From Bacteroidales bacterium (lineage in GTDB: Bacteria > Bacteroidota > Bacteroidia > Bacteroidales > VadinHA17): 12,673 nucleotides of DNA. Positions within the stretch are counted from its first letter, which is position 1. Each line of letters starts with the position of its first letter. A program made the translations under genes and the position numbers. Below the pieces are notes generated by a model, which did no database searches, was not told the DNA's origin, and saw nothing but the letters and a program-made list of their open reading frames with translations. Shown piece after piece: positions 6,592 through 12,673 of this stretch. Where the stretch lies: the NCBI GenBank assembly GCA_031285575.1, contig JAITVX010000247.1:1-12673 (forward strand), written 5' to 3'.

Positions 6592-7544
6592 CCGACGGCC
6601 GTATAACCGTCTATCCTGAATCCTTTCAGAAACTCGGCAGCACTCATCCTGTTGCGTCCCTCCGCCTGCAGGGTTGTTACATCTACAAAACCGTCTTTGC
6701 AGGCAATGCGCAGGCAGCACCGCTCATCAGTAACTATTGTTCCCGGCATCAGGCTATGGTTTTCATATTTAGGAATGCACTCAAGTATTTTGAACGACAG
6801 CGTTCCCCATTCGTTTCTTAAAACCGACCTCGCTCCGGGCAACGGTGAAAGTCCCCTTACAAGGTTGTTGATAGCGGCGGCTTCGCTGTTCCAGTCAATA
6901 ACACAGTCTTTCGGAAATATTTTCGGAGCTGCTTTAAGCTCCGTTCCTCTGCCAGCCATGAACAGCGCCTGGTCTTGCGGCTTCACACTACCGTCGGAAA
7001 TACCCCGCAGGGTTTCAACGACAAGCTGTGCTCCGGTTTTCGCCAGCCTGTCGTGTAGCGTTCCGGCATTTTCCGACGGCGATATGCTCAGTGTCTCCCT
7101 CAAAAGAATATTTCCTGTGTCTATCCTTTCGTCGATAAGGAAAGTAGTAACGCCCGTTTCCGTTTCTCCGTTGATAATGGCATGGTTTATAGGTGCAGCA
7201 CCTCTGTAGTCGGGAAGCAGCGAAGCATGAAGGTTAACCGTACCGAGCGGCGGCATTTCCCACACCTCGCGCGGCAGCATCCTGAAAGCTACCACAATAA
7301 AAATATCGCCGCCAAGTGCCCTGAGGCTGCTTATGAATCCTGCATCTTTAAGGTTCACAGGCTGCAATACCGGAATGTTGTTCAATTCGGCAAATTCTTT
7401 CACTGCCGGTTTCTGAATTTTTCGCCCTCTTCCGGCGGGTTTGTCGGGTGCTGTTACTGCCGCAACCACATTGAAACCGTTTACATGCAGCGCTTCAAGC
7501 GTTGAAACGGCAAACGGTGGCGTACCCATAAAAACTATCTTCAT
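6588..7544 (-). CDS. fmt: Methionyl-tRNA formyltransferase
   Basis: Fmt transfers a formyl group from 10-formyl-tetrahydrofolate to initiator Met-tRNA in the cytoplasm, preparing it for translation initiation. The 318-residue length is normal. The N-terminal Rossmann-like domain starts MKIVFMGTPPFAV; the tRNA-contacting loop reads DKPAGRGRK (34-42). The catalytic triad is Asn104 and His106 in NLHASLLPDYRGAAP and Asp142 in DERIDTG, equivalent to N106/H108/D144 of the E. coli enzyme. The C-terminal OB-like domain covers roughly 205-318. The stop (TAG, 6590-6588) overlaps the stop of the converging glucosaminidase gene, leaving no room for a separate terminator. Upstream, a consensus promoter at 7695-7723 precedes a 28-codon ORF, so fmt may be second in its transcript. 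Confidence 0.96.
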   Translation of the reverse strand: MKIVFMGTPPFAVSTLEALHVNGFNVVAAVTAPDKPAGRGRKIQKPAVKEFAELNNIPVLQPVNLKDAGFISSLRALGGDIFIVVAFRMLPREVWEMPPLGTVNLHASLLPDYRGAAPINHAIINGETETGVTTFLIDERIDTGNILLRETLSISPSENAGTLHDRLAKTGAQLVVETLRGISDGSVKPQDQALFMAGRGTELKAAPKIFPKDCVIDWNSEAAAINNLVRGLSPLPGARSVLRNEWGTLSFKILECIPKYENHSLMPGTIVTDERCCLRIACKDGFVDVTTLQAEGRNRMSAAEFLKGFRIDGYTAVG

Positions 7545-7595
7545 CTTTCTAAAGGAAATTTAAACATAAGTAGAAATTCGTTCTAATACAGCGAC

Positions 7596-7682
7596 TTACA
7601 TTTTTGTTTCGTACCATGGGGTATAATTTTGAGCGGATTCAAAGAACTGATTTGACCACGTTTGTCCTGCCCATGACTGCAT
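7596..7682 (-). CDS. Possible 28-residue tryptophan-rich leader or small protein ahead of fmt
   Basis: An ATG at 7682 opens a 28-codon frame (MQSWAGQTWSNQFF, ending WYETKM, stop TAA 7598-7596) with three Trp and several other aromatic residues. It starts about 6 bases from the predicted transcription start of the fmt promoter, so it would be the first frame on that message. No Shine-Dalgarno and no attenuator-like hairpin between it and fmt are visible. The frame is directly seen; that it is translated is a guess. It could be an ordinary leader with a chance ORF. Confidence 0.3.
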   Translation of the reverse strand: MQSWAGQTWSNQFFESAQNYTPWYETKM

Positions 7683-7694
7683 AAAACTACGATG

Positions 7695-7723
7695 CAAATA
7701 TACGGCTTATTTTTCGATACAAA
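7695..7723 (-). promoter_or_regulatory. Promoter upstream of fmt
   Basis: Minus-strand TTTG (7723-7720), 17 bases, then TATATTTG (7702-7695) resembles the Bacteroidetes consensus with slightly short spacing. Predicted start about 7688, about 145 bases ahead of fmt. Confidence 0.65.
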
Positions 7724-7869
7724 GCATTAAAATCAAAAGAATATCCCATCTGACTATCAGCATTTTAATCATCAGTACAAGTGCATCTATATATATGTAT
7801 TGGGTGCAGACGATATTGATAAATTTCTATACATAGAAATTCAAAACTGCCAGCAGCCCAAAATAAACA

Positions 7870-8195
7870 AACTGTGAACCCCAGCCCCTACATATACCCC
7901 GGCCTGCCCCCGCAGCACGCGACCTCGAAGACATACTCCTGTCAGTAAAGACCTCATACGCTCGCGAAGCAGGCACAGCGGTATCGTAGCCGCAAGGCAG
8001 GTATATTGCTGGCATGCAAGGAAAACAACAGCCCGTTCGCTCAAACAGATAGCCGAAACAGCAGGAATGACAAACCATGCAACAGTACTCTACGCAATAC
8101 GAAAAGTGGATGACTTGCTGTCTATTGGCGACCCTGTTACAACAGACATAGTAAACAATCTCAAAAAATCATTTGGCAGTGAAAAAGAAATATGA
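7870..8195 (+). pseudogene. Relic of a DnaA domain-IV-like DNA-binding protein
   Basis: Two plus-strand frames together spell a small protein like the DnaA C-terminal helix-turn-helix (Bac_DnaA_C) proteins found in Bacteroidetes phages and conjugative elements. The first frame reads PAPAARDLEDILLSVKTSYA then REAGTAVS and stops at TAG 7987-7989. The next frame picks up at about 7983 with IVAARQVYCWHARKTTARSL, then the signature MTNHATVLYAIRKVDDLL (compare DHxTVLxAxRK of DnaA), and ends at TGA 8193-8195. In full DnaA this domain binds DnaA boxes; small stand-alone versions presumably bind DNA. A frameshift near 7980 separates the halves, and neither frame has an upstream ATG: TAA or TGA precedes each. 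The nearest in-frame ATG is inside the HTH. It is therefore best read as decayed. Confidence 0.68.
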
Positions 8196-8196
8196 T

Positions 8197-8400
8197 ATGT
8201 TTGCAGCGTACTACATACTTGTCGGCGGAACAATCCGCCTATTAATAGCAATAGGCATTTTTTATGTTCTGTCGCTTGCAATATACAGTTCTGAACCCCT
8301 GTGTAATTCTGTAATGGAATTACTGCCGACAAGGTGTAGTACAACGGGAACGGCAGAGCCGTTTTTAATTTCCGCCCTAATAAACAAATTTTATCTGTAA
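8197..8400 (+). CDS. Possible small membrane protein (hypothetical)
   Basis: A 67-codon frame from ATG 8197 begins one base after the stop of the DnaA-like relic. It contains a hydrophobic stretch of about 25 residues (YYILVGGTIRLLIAIGIFYV and onward to LAIY), long enough for one membrane helix, then a Cys- and Thr-containing tail. An in-frame TTG at 8173 could extend it. I recognise no family. Its tight spacing behind the relic suggests both came from the same mobile element. A chance ORF in a decaying region is as likely. Confidence 0.3.
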   Translation: MFAAYYILVGGTIRLLIAIGIFYVLSLAIYSSEPLCNSVMELLPTRCSTTGTAEPFLISALINKFYL

Positions 8401-8762
8401 TGTACGACACAGAAAAATGTTTGCAAGGACAAACCGGATTCAGGTAAAATATTAACTCACCTCCGGCTCTGTCTTCAAAACAGGCGAGAATCTTTCTTTT
8501 TTCACGGGAAAAGCGTTATTTTGACAGGGAGTAAACGCCAAAAACAGATAACGCATTCGTAACGGAAAGGATTCCCAAATACACAATTTTCTGCTTTTTT
8601 GCTGCTTGCAGTGAAGAGTAAATCAAAGAAGTTATCACCCAGTAATCAGACAATTACATCATTTTATCCGTTCTTGCGGTTTTGGTGTAGGGTTTAGAAA
8701 CGAGCGAATCTCGTCTTTTTACGTCAATTTTCACAATACACACAAAGAACGACTTTCAGTCG

Positions 8763-8793
8763 CAAAGGTAGAAAAATGTTTCAGAATCCCAAT
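8763..8793 (-). promoter_or_regulatory. Orphan minus-strand promoter
   Basis: ATTG (8793-8790), exactly 19 bases, then TACCTTTG (8770-8763) matches the Bacteroidetes consensus. A palindrome CGACT-N3-AGTCG (8750-8762) abuts the box and would cover the predicted start at about 8756. No gene longer than 34 codons follows on this strand until fmt. Confidence 0.65.
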
Positions 8794-8937
8794 ATTTTCA
8801 CTCTGTTTTTCTTTCTATATTTTGGCTGATTCTCATATAGCTGCATATTCCCCATAGATTCCGTCAAGTTTAGATTTCCACTTTCTCTTTTCCGGCTATT
8901 TCGGAGAACAATCGCTGTCTTTGCATAGATTTTAAAT

Positions 8938-8981
8938 AAAAGTCAAAAGCGGCAAATAACCACTTTGATATAATAGACTTT
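8938..8981 (-). terminator. Possible terminator after the phosphatase gene
   Basis: On the minus strand AAAGTGG and CCGCTTT pair over 7 bp (one G-U) around a 7-base loop, flanked by an outer AAAGTC/GACTTT pairing and followed by TTTTATTT. It lies just beyond the phosphatase stop. The stem is modest and the T tract interrupted. Confidence 0.4.
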
Positions 8982-8986
8982 ATACG

Positions 8987-10180
8987 TTACCTTATAATAT
9001 CGGCAGCAATAAGCGAGGCGTCGTCGAAGGCATTATCGGCGAGCCGGAGTTCGTTTATCATTTCCCTTATGTTGTCGGCAACGGGGGCGGTGTTCATTAT
9101 GTATTTTTCTATTGCTGCCGTGCCGATGTTTTTTCCGTTATTGTCTTTCAGTTCAGATATGCCGTCGGTGTAGCATACTATTTTTGAATGGTTTTCAATT
9201 GTCAGTTTGCATTCGGTTATGCGGGGTATTTCGTCGAGCATGCCTATACCGACGCATGTGGCATGGAGGTGCCGTATGCTTCCGGTAACGGTGTCGTAAA
9301 GTACCGGAGGGTCGTGGGCTGCATTTATATATTCGAGGATTCCGGTTTCGTGGTCGTAGCGGGCTGCAAAGAGGGTAATGAACTTTTCGCCGGCCACGCT
9401 GCCATTTACAATTGAGTTGAGTTTTTCAACAAGGGTTCCGAGTTTTATGTGCAGTGTGAACAGCGCCCTCAGGCTTGCCTGAAAGTTTGACATCAGTATG
9501 GCGGCCGCGATGCCTTTGCCCGAAACGTCGGCTATGCAGAAGCCTGTTTTGGTTTCCGACAGTTTTATGCAGTCGTAGTAGTCGCCTCCTGTTGCATAGT
9601 AGGGGAAGTAAAAGCCGTTTACAACAAGTTTGGGGTTGCGGGGCATGGCGCTGTTGTCGGGGATAAGCATTTTCTGTATCATTGCCGCCAGCTCCATCTC
9701 TTTTCTCAGGGCTTCCTGCCTGAGGCTTTCGTCAAACAGTCGTATGTTTTCAATGGCTACTATTATGATGCTCGATATGGTTTGTATGTAGTTGAGGTGT
9801 TTAAGCACGGGGCTCATGCCTTTGCCTTCTTCTTCAAAGTCGCCTATGAGTATGTAGGCGAGGGGGGTGTTGTTGTTGAATACGGGGATGATGATGTCGG
9901 CGTCGCCGGCTGTTCCGCACGGGGTGAATGATATTTCGGTTATGCTGCACAGTTCGGTTTCAACGTCTATTGCTGCAGTGCTTTCTGGGAAGCCGTTGTT
10001 AAATATGCATTCCCACGCGCCTGAGCGTTTAAAGACAAGTACCTTGCCAATGTTGAGGCAGTTCCGGAGTATGCCGCCATATTTGGCCAGCAGTTCTTCT
10101 ACGGGCAGGTTGGCATTGATCGACAGTGTGATGTCGAGCAGTGCGTCGAGTTTGAATTTCGATAGTTTCAGCCTGTCCAT
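8987..10180 (-). CDS. GAF-domain SpoIIE/RsbU-type serine phosphatase
   Basis: This 397-residue cytoplasmic protein combines a sensor and a PP2C-type phosphatase. Residues about 1-150 look like a GAF domain with little sequence conservation. A charged helix (about 150-175) ending AAMIQKMLIPD is the standard linker of RsbU/SpoIIE proteins. The phosphatase follows, with metal-binding positions visible at Asp200 in GGDYYDC, Asp218 in ADVSGKG, Asp339 in YTDGISE, and Asp386/Asp387 in DDASL. The usual NAGHNPP is NAAHDPP (286-292). In relatives these enzymes dephosphorylate anti-sigma-antagonist (STAS) proteins in partner-switching pathways. No STAS or anti-sigma partner is in the window, so the substrate is unknown. 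It starts 21 bases after the efp stop on the same strand and is probably cotranscribed with it. No membrane segment is seen. Confidence 0.9.
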   Translation of the reverse strand: MDRLKLSKFKLDALLDITLSINANLPVEELLAKYGGILRNCLNIGKVLVFKRSGAWECIFNNGFPESTAAIDVETELCSITEISFTPCGTAGDADIIIPVFNNNTPLAYILIGDFEEEGKGMSPVLKHLNYIQTISSIIIVAIENIRLFDESLRQEALRKEMELAAMIQKMLIPDNSAMPRNPKLVVNGFYFPYYATGGDYYDCIKLSETKTGFCIADVSGKGIAAAILMSNFQASLRALFTLHIKLGTLVEKLNSIVNGSVAGEKFITLFAARYDHETGILEYINAAHDPPVLYDTVTGSIRHLHATCVGIGMLDEIPRITECKLTIENHSKIVCYTDGISELKDNNGKNIGTAAIEKYIMNTAPVADNIREMINELRLADNAFDDASLIAADIIR

Positions 10181-10201
10181 GTTCTGCCGGCTGTATTGCT
10201 G

Positions 10202-10768
10202 TTATGACTTTACCCGTTCTACGTACGATTTGTCGGTGGTGTCGATTTTTATCTTGTCGCCGGTGTTTACAAACAGCGGTACCATTATTATCGATCCGTT
10301 TTCGACGGTTGCCTGCTTCAGGGTGTTGGTTGCGGTGTCGCCGCGCAGGCCGGGTTCGGAGTATGTAACTTCCATTACTACAAACTGGGGCAGGTCAACG
10401 GTGAGGACTGTTTCTGTTTCGGCATGCACTACCACTTCTACCGAGGCGCCTTCAACAAGAAACTCGGGGTTGTCGATAAGCGAGCTGTCAACATGTAGCT
10501 GTTCAAATGTTTCGTTGTGCATGAAGTAGTAGCCCATGTCGTCTTTATACAGGTACTGGTATGGGCGGCGTTCAACACGTGCCACGTTTATCTTCACGCC
10601 CGACGAGAAGGTGTTGTCGAGCACTCTGCCTGTTTTTAGGTTTTTAAGCTTGGTGCGTACAAATGCGGGGCCTTTGCCCGGTTTAACGTGCTGGAACTGT
10701 ACTATGGAGAAGAGGTCGTTGTTGTATTCAATAACCAGTCCGTTTCTGAAGTCTGCGGTTGTTGCCAT
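10202..10768 (-). CDS. efp: Translation elongation factor P
   Basis: EF-P binds between the P and E sites of stalled ribosomes and speeds peptide-bond formation at polyproline runs. The 188-residue length and three OB-like/KOW domains are standard. The tip loop reads VKPGKGPAFVRTKLKNLKTG with Lys32 at the position modified in other bacteria; whether and how it is modified here cannot be told, and no epmA/epmB or earP-type gene is in the window. The C-terminal domain has the usual GDKIKIDTTDKSYVERV ending. It lies 69 bases downstream of metY on the same strand. I see neither a clear TAnnTTTG box nor a terminator in that gap, so it may be read through from metY. The phosphatase gene follows 21 bases after its stop. 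Confidence 0.97.
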   Translation of the reverse strand: MATTADFRNGLVIEYNNDLFSIVQFQHVKPGKGPAFVRTKLKNLKTGRVLDNTFSSGVKINVARVERRPYQYLYKDDMGYYFMHNETFEQLHVDSSLIDNPEFLVEGASVEVVVHAETETVLTVDLPQFVVMEVTYSEPGLRGDTATNTLKQATVENGSIIMVPLFVNTGDKIKIDTTDKSYVERVKS

Positions 10769-10837
10769 AAGTTTTTATATTTCAATTATTAATTATGCGT
10801 TATGAGCCATGAATTATTTCTGATAGATAGTCATGCG

Positions 10838-12112
10838 TCAAGCCGTTGCTGCAATGCTTCTGAAAGCCTGGGCTAAATCGTCGATAATGTCATTTATGTT
10901 TTCGAGCCCTACCGACAGGCGTACCATTCCCGGATTTATACCGGCTGCCGTTAGCTGATTGTCGCTCAGCTGGCGGTGTGTTGCGCTTGCCGGATGCAGC
11001 ACGCAGGTGCGGATGTCGCATACATGCACCTGGTTTGAAGCCAGCACCAGGGCGTCCATAAACCTAACGGCGTTTTCTTTCCCGCCTTTAATTACAAACG
11101 AGATAACGCCGCCTGTGCCTTTCAGGTATTTCTTTGCAAGGCCGTAGTAGCGGTTGCTTTCAAGCCCCGGATACATTACCGATTCCACTGCGTTCTGGCT
11201 TTCAAGGAAACGTGCGGCTTTCAGTCCGTTTTCGCAGTGCCGCTCCATGCGTATGGCCAGTGTTTCGAGCCCCAGGTTGAGCAGAAAGGCCGAGTGCGCG
11301 GCGGGATATACGCCATAATCGCGCATAAGCTGCATCCTCGCTTTTATGATGTAGGCGCTTTTGCCGTATGTATCGGTGTAGGCTATTCCGTGATACGACT
11401 CGTCGGGGCCGGTAAAATCGGGGAAGTTGCCGTTACTCCAGTTAAAGTTTCCGCTGTCAACAATTACCCCTCCTACCTGCAGTGCGTGGCCGTCCATATA
11501 TTTTGTTGTGGAGTGTACAACAATGTCGGCGCCATGGCTGAAGGGCTTGCACAAAACGGGCGTGGCGAAAGTATTGTCGATAATTAGCGGAACATTATGC
11601 GAATGGGCTGCCTTGGCAAACTTTTCGATATCGAGCACGCTCAGCGCAGGGTTGGCGAGAGTTTCGCCAAAAACGGCTTTCGTGTTTTCTTTAAATGCTG
11701 CATTTATTTCGTCTTCCGATGCGTCGGCGCTTACAAATATACATTCAATGCCCTGTTTCTTCAGGGTAAACGCAAACAGGTTTATTGTTCCGCCGTAAAT
11801 ATGGCTTGTGCTGATGAAGCTGTCGCCCGCACTGCAAAGGTTCAGTATCGACAGCAGGCATGCCGCCTGCCCCGACGATGTGCACATGGCGCCAATGCCG
11901 CCTTCGAGGTCGGCAATTTTCGCCTCCACCGCCATAACCGTCGGATTGGCGAAACGCGAATAGATAAGGTTTTTCGTAGGGTCGTTAAAAACCTCGCCTA
12001 TATCGTCGGTCGAATCAAAAACATAAGTCGTACTCTGAACCACCGGCATAACCCGCGGCTCGGTATTCTTTGGTTTATAGCCCGAATGCAGGCATTTTGT
12101 TTCGTCGTGCAT
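10838..12112 (-). CDS. metY: O-acetylhomoserine sulfhydrylase (PLP-dependent)
   Basis: The 424-residue enzyme is a Cys/Met-metabolism PLP protein predicted to make homocysteine from O-acetylhomoserine and sulfide, the direct-sulfhydrylation route to methionine. Visible features are YSRFANPT near 51-58, the PLP-stacking Tyr106 in SHIYGGT, Asp179 in IIDNTFATP, and the Schiff-base Lys204 in HSTTKYMDGH. The insertion at about 220-245 (NFNWSNGNFPDFTGPDESYH) separates MetY from shorter cystathionine gamma-synthases and methionine gamma-lyases. The C-terminal RLSVGLENINDIIDDL block is complete. The start is well supported by an AGGAGG Shine-Dalgarno 8-9 bases upstream, uncommon in this phylum. A TATCTTTG promoter box lies about 60 bases upstream. 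Closest alternative: a broad O-acetylhomoserine aminocarboxypropyltransferase annotation, the same enzyme. Confidence 0.93.
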   Translation of the reverse strand: MHDETKCLHSGYKPKNTEPRVMPVVQSTTYVFDSTDDIGEVFNDPTKNLIYSRFANPTVMAVEAKIADLEGGIGAMCTSSGQAACLLSILNLCSAGDSFISTSHIYGGTINLFAFTLKKQGIECIFVSADASEDEINAAFKENTKAVFGETLANPALSVLDIEKFAKAAHSHNVPLIIDNTFATPVLCKPFSHGADIVVHSTTKYMDGHALQVGGVIVDSGNFNWSNGNFPDFTGPDESYHGIAYTDTYGKSAYIIKARMQLMRDYGVYPAAHSAFLLNLGLETLAIRMERHCENGLKAARFLESQNAVESVMYPGLESNRYYGLAKKYLKGTGGVISFVIKGGKENAVRFMDALVLASNQVHVCDIRTCVLHPASATHRQLSDNQLTAAGINPGMVRLSVGLENINDIIDDLAQAFRSIAATA

Positions 12113-12120
12113 AATATTTA

Positions 12121-12127
12121 TCCTCCT
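12121..12127 (-). promoter_or_regulatory. Strong Shine-Dalgarno site of metY
   Basis: AGGAGGA on the minus strand lies 8 bases before the metY ATG. Most other genes in the window lack such a site, so metY translation may be unusually efficient. Confidence 0.8.
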
Positions 12128-12138
12128 CGTGTAAAAAT

Positions 12139-12182
12139 TGGTTTAACCAGTGTTGGCAGTTTAAAAAAACTGCGCAAAGATA
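12139..12182 (-). promoter_or_regulatory. metY promoter region with two palindromes
   Basis: TATCTTTG (12182-12175) is the -7 box; the -33 region is weak. A perfect palindrome GCAGTTT-N4-AAACTGC (12156-12173) covers the predicted start near 12168, and TGGTT-N-AACCA (12139-12149) follows in the leader. These are possible operators or a leader hairpin; no known riboswitch pattern fits. Confidence 0.55.
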
Positions 12183-12244
12183 TACTTTTCATGGAATATA
12201 TGGAAATATAGCCCGCAACGGGAATATATTACATACTTCAGGTT

Positions 12245-12264
12245 TCTACGTAAAATTACGTAGA
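12245..12264. repeat. Perfect 20-bp palindrome between metY and the transposase
   Basis: TCTACGTAA, two bases, TTACGTAGA: 9-bp perfect arms around AA. It is AT-rich and lacks a T tract on either side, so it is not a typical terminator. It may be a protein-binding site or an insertion target; no other copy is visible in the window. Confidence 0.7.
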
Positions 12265-12363
12265 TGAATATTTCCGGAATTTTTGTTATATATATGCTTC
12301 ATGATAAACAGCCCACATATCGCCACACCCGTTATTGCGAAACCGGCATGTATCCCGTCATCC

Positions 12364-12371
12364 TATATTTG
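12364..12371 (+). promoter_or_regulatory. -7 box upstream of the structured leader
   Basis: TATATTTG matches TAnnTTTG; a good -33 element is not seen. Transcription would begin about 12378 and run about 195 bases before the transposase ATG. Confidence 0.5.
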
Positions 12372-12377
12372 CATAAA

Positions 12378-12572
12378 TTTGTAATTTGGAAAAGAGAGGA
12401 GCGGGATAAAGGCCGATGTTCGTCATTTATCGTACAGATAGTTCGCAAAGTATGCCCCCCACTTCCGCTCTTGATGCAATTCGGAAAGTTCTTTAGGCCC
12501 GTGAGCCTGCATTTAGGATTGATGAATACACAAGAGCCTTTCTTTTCGGGAAGACAAAAAAATGAATAAAGT
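12378..12572 (+). ncRNA. Candidate structured leader, possibly an IS110 bridge RNA
   Basis: About 195 bases between a promoter-like box and the transposase start contain nested pairings. AGGAGCGGGA (12397-12406) pairs with TTCCGCTCTT (12463-12472) over 10 bp with two G-U pairs. CAATTC (12477-12482) pairs with GGATTG (12516-12521), enclosing AGGC/GCCT (12495-12498 with 12505-12508). IS110-group elements encode a guide-like bridge RNA of roughly this size in exactly this place. The link is inferred from position and folding only; open frames here do not look like real proteins. Confidence 0.35.
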
Positions 12573-12673
12573 ATGTCAAAGTCAGAAAACATTATCGGTA
12601 TCGACATCATCAAGGCTTTTTTCGATACGGCATGGTCAGATGAAAAAGGTTACAAGACCAAAAAGTACCACTA
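12573..12673 (+). CDS. N-terminus of a probable IS110-family DEDD transposase (cut by the window)
   Basis: The first 33 codons from ATG 12573 read MSKSENIIGIDIIKAFFDTA and continue WSDEKGYKTKKYH to the edge. The pattern hydrophobic-GID-x-x-K-x-x-x-D matches the start of IS110-type RuvC-like recombinases, whose first catalytic Asp lies in GIDVSK; here it would be Asp11. Ile13 replaces the usual Ser. If correct, the enzyme exchanges DNA using a bridge RNA encoded in the noncoding end upstream, which fits the structured stretch before it. No Shine-Dalgarno is seen. An upstream ATG at 12562 is in another frame that does not look coding. With only 33 residues, another RNase H-like protein starting with GID remains possible. 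Confidence 0.5.
   Translation, partial: MSKSENIIGIDIIKAFFDTAWSDEKGYKTKKYH

Larger units (their letters stand above)
8401..8986. other. Gene-poor stretch between the small ORF and the phosphatase gene
   Basis: I find no convincing protein gene here. The longest plausible minus-strand start is ATG 8556, giving a 34-codon frame (MRYLFLAFTPCQNNAFPV..., stop 8454-8452) with no known match. The stretch holds a consensus minus-strand promoter at 8763-8793, two small palindromes downstream of it (8750-8762 and 8700-8714), and a terminator-like stem near 8946. It may be the leader or flank of a lost mobile element. Confidence 0.6.

Noticed and set aside
7827..8078. Minus-strand frames of 67-83 codons
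   Set aside because: They lie opposite the DnaA-like relic, whose plus-strand translation carries recognisable motifs; the minus translations do not.
8700..8720. Plus-strand terminator (ACGAG-N5-CTCGT then CTTTTT)
   Set aside because: The stem has only five pairs and no supported plus-strand gene lies close upstream.
9867..10529. 220-codon plus-strand frame opposite efp and the phosphatase gene
   Set aside because: It is the complement of two well-identified genes, is rich in Ser, and spans their intergenic gap.
12113..12180. SAM riboswitch (SAM-II type) ahead of metY
   Set aside because: The leader is short enough for SAM-II, but the pseudoknot pairings and conserved loop bases are not there; only simple palindromes are seen.
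12264..12569. 101-codon plus-strand frame before the transposase
   Set aside because: Its composition is not protein-like, it runs through the promoter box and the paired stems, and no family is recognisable. The same holds for the minus-strand frame 12332-12613.
1..12673. CRISPR array or tandem repeat array
   Set aside because: No regularly spaced repeats of 20-40 bases were seen on either strand.

Overview
The window looks like a chromosomal segment of a Bacteroidota organism, most likely of the order Bacteroidales. At least seven intergenic sites match the Bacteroidetes -7 box TAnnTTTG, several with a TTTG/TTG at the -33 position. Most genes lack a Shine-Dalgarno sequence. The sensor kinase/regulator pair resembles Bacteroides RprX/RprY, and the EF-P, Fmt and MetY proteins look like the Bacteroidales versions.

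Layout. (1) Positions 1-2100 are AT-rich and accessory in character. All its genes are on the minus strand: a higBA toxin-antitoxin pair with a consensus promoter and a candidate operator, a TPR-like protein running off the left edge, a remnant of a DUF4942-like protein, and tRNA-Ala(GGC) with its own promoter and terminator. (2) Positions 2187-3018 are a dead IS5-family insertion sequence: terminal inverted repeats are still visible, but the transposase is broken by two frameshifts and one stop. (3) Positions 3100-5456 hold a plus-strand two-component operon (sensor kinase, then OmpR/PhoB-type regulator) closed by a strong terminator. The kinase gene carries a run of ten G in its extracytoplasmic coding part. 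(4) Positions 5553-6591 hold a lipoprotein N-acetylglucosaminidase with LysM-like ends. It meets fmt tail to tail, and their stop codons overlap. (5) Positions 7596-8986 are gene-poor: a short tryptophan-rich ORF in front of fmt, a frameshifted relic of a DnaA domain-IV-like protein, a possible small membrane protein, and a consensus minus-strand promoter with no convincing gene behind it. (6) Positions 8987-12182 are a minus-strand core cluster, metY - efp - GAF/SpoIIE phosphatase, with no clear terminator between the genes. (7) From about 12240 to the right edge there is a perfect 20-bp palindrome, a plus-strand promoter-like box, a leader with several predicted stems, and the first 33 codons of what looks like an IS110-type DEDD transposase. 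That layout would suit a bridge-RNA-encoding left end.

Functionally, the core genes cover envelope sensing, peptidoglycan cleavage, initiator-tRNA formylation, elongation at difficult motifs and methionine/homocysteine synthesis. The material around them is mobile or decayed. I see no CRISPR array, rRNA gene or complete novel multi-gene system. The most testable unusual signal is the G10 tract in the sensor kinase; next are the candidate IS110 left end and the orphan promoter near 8770.
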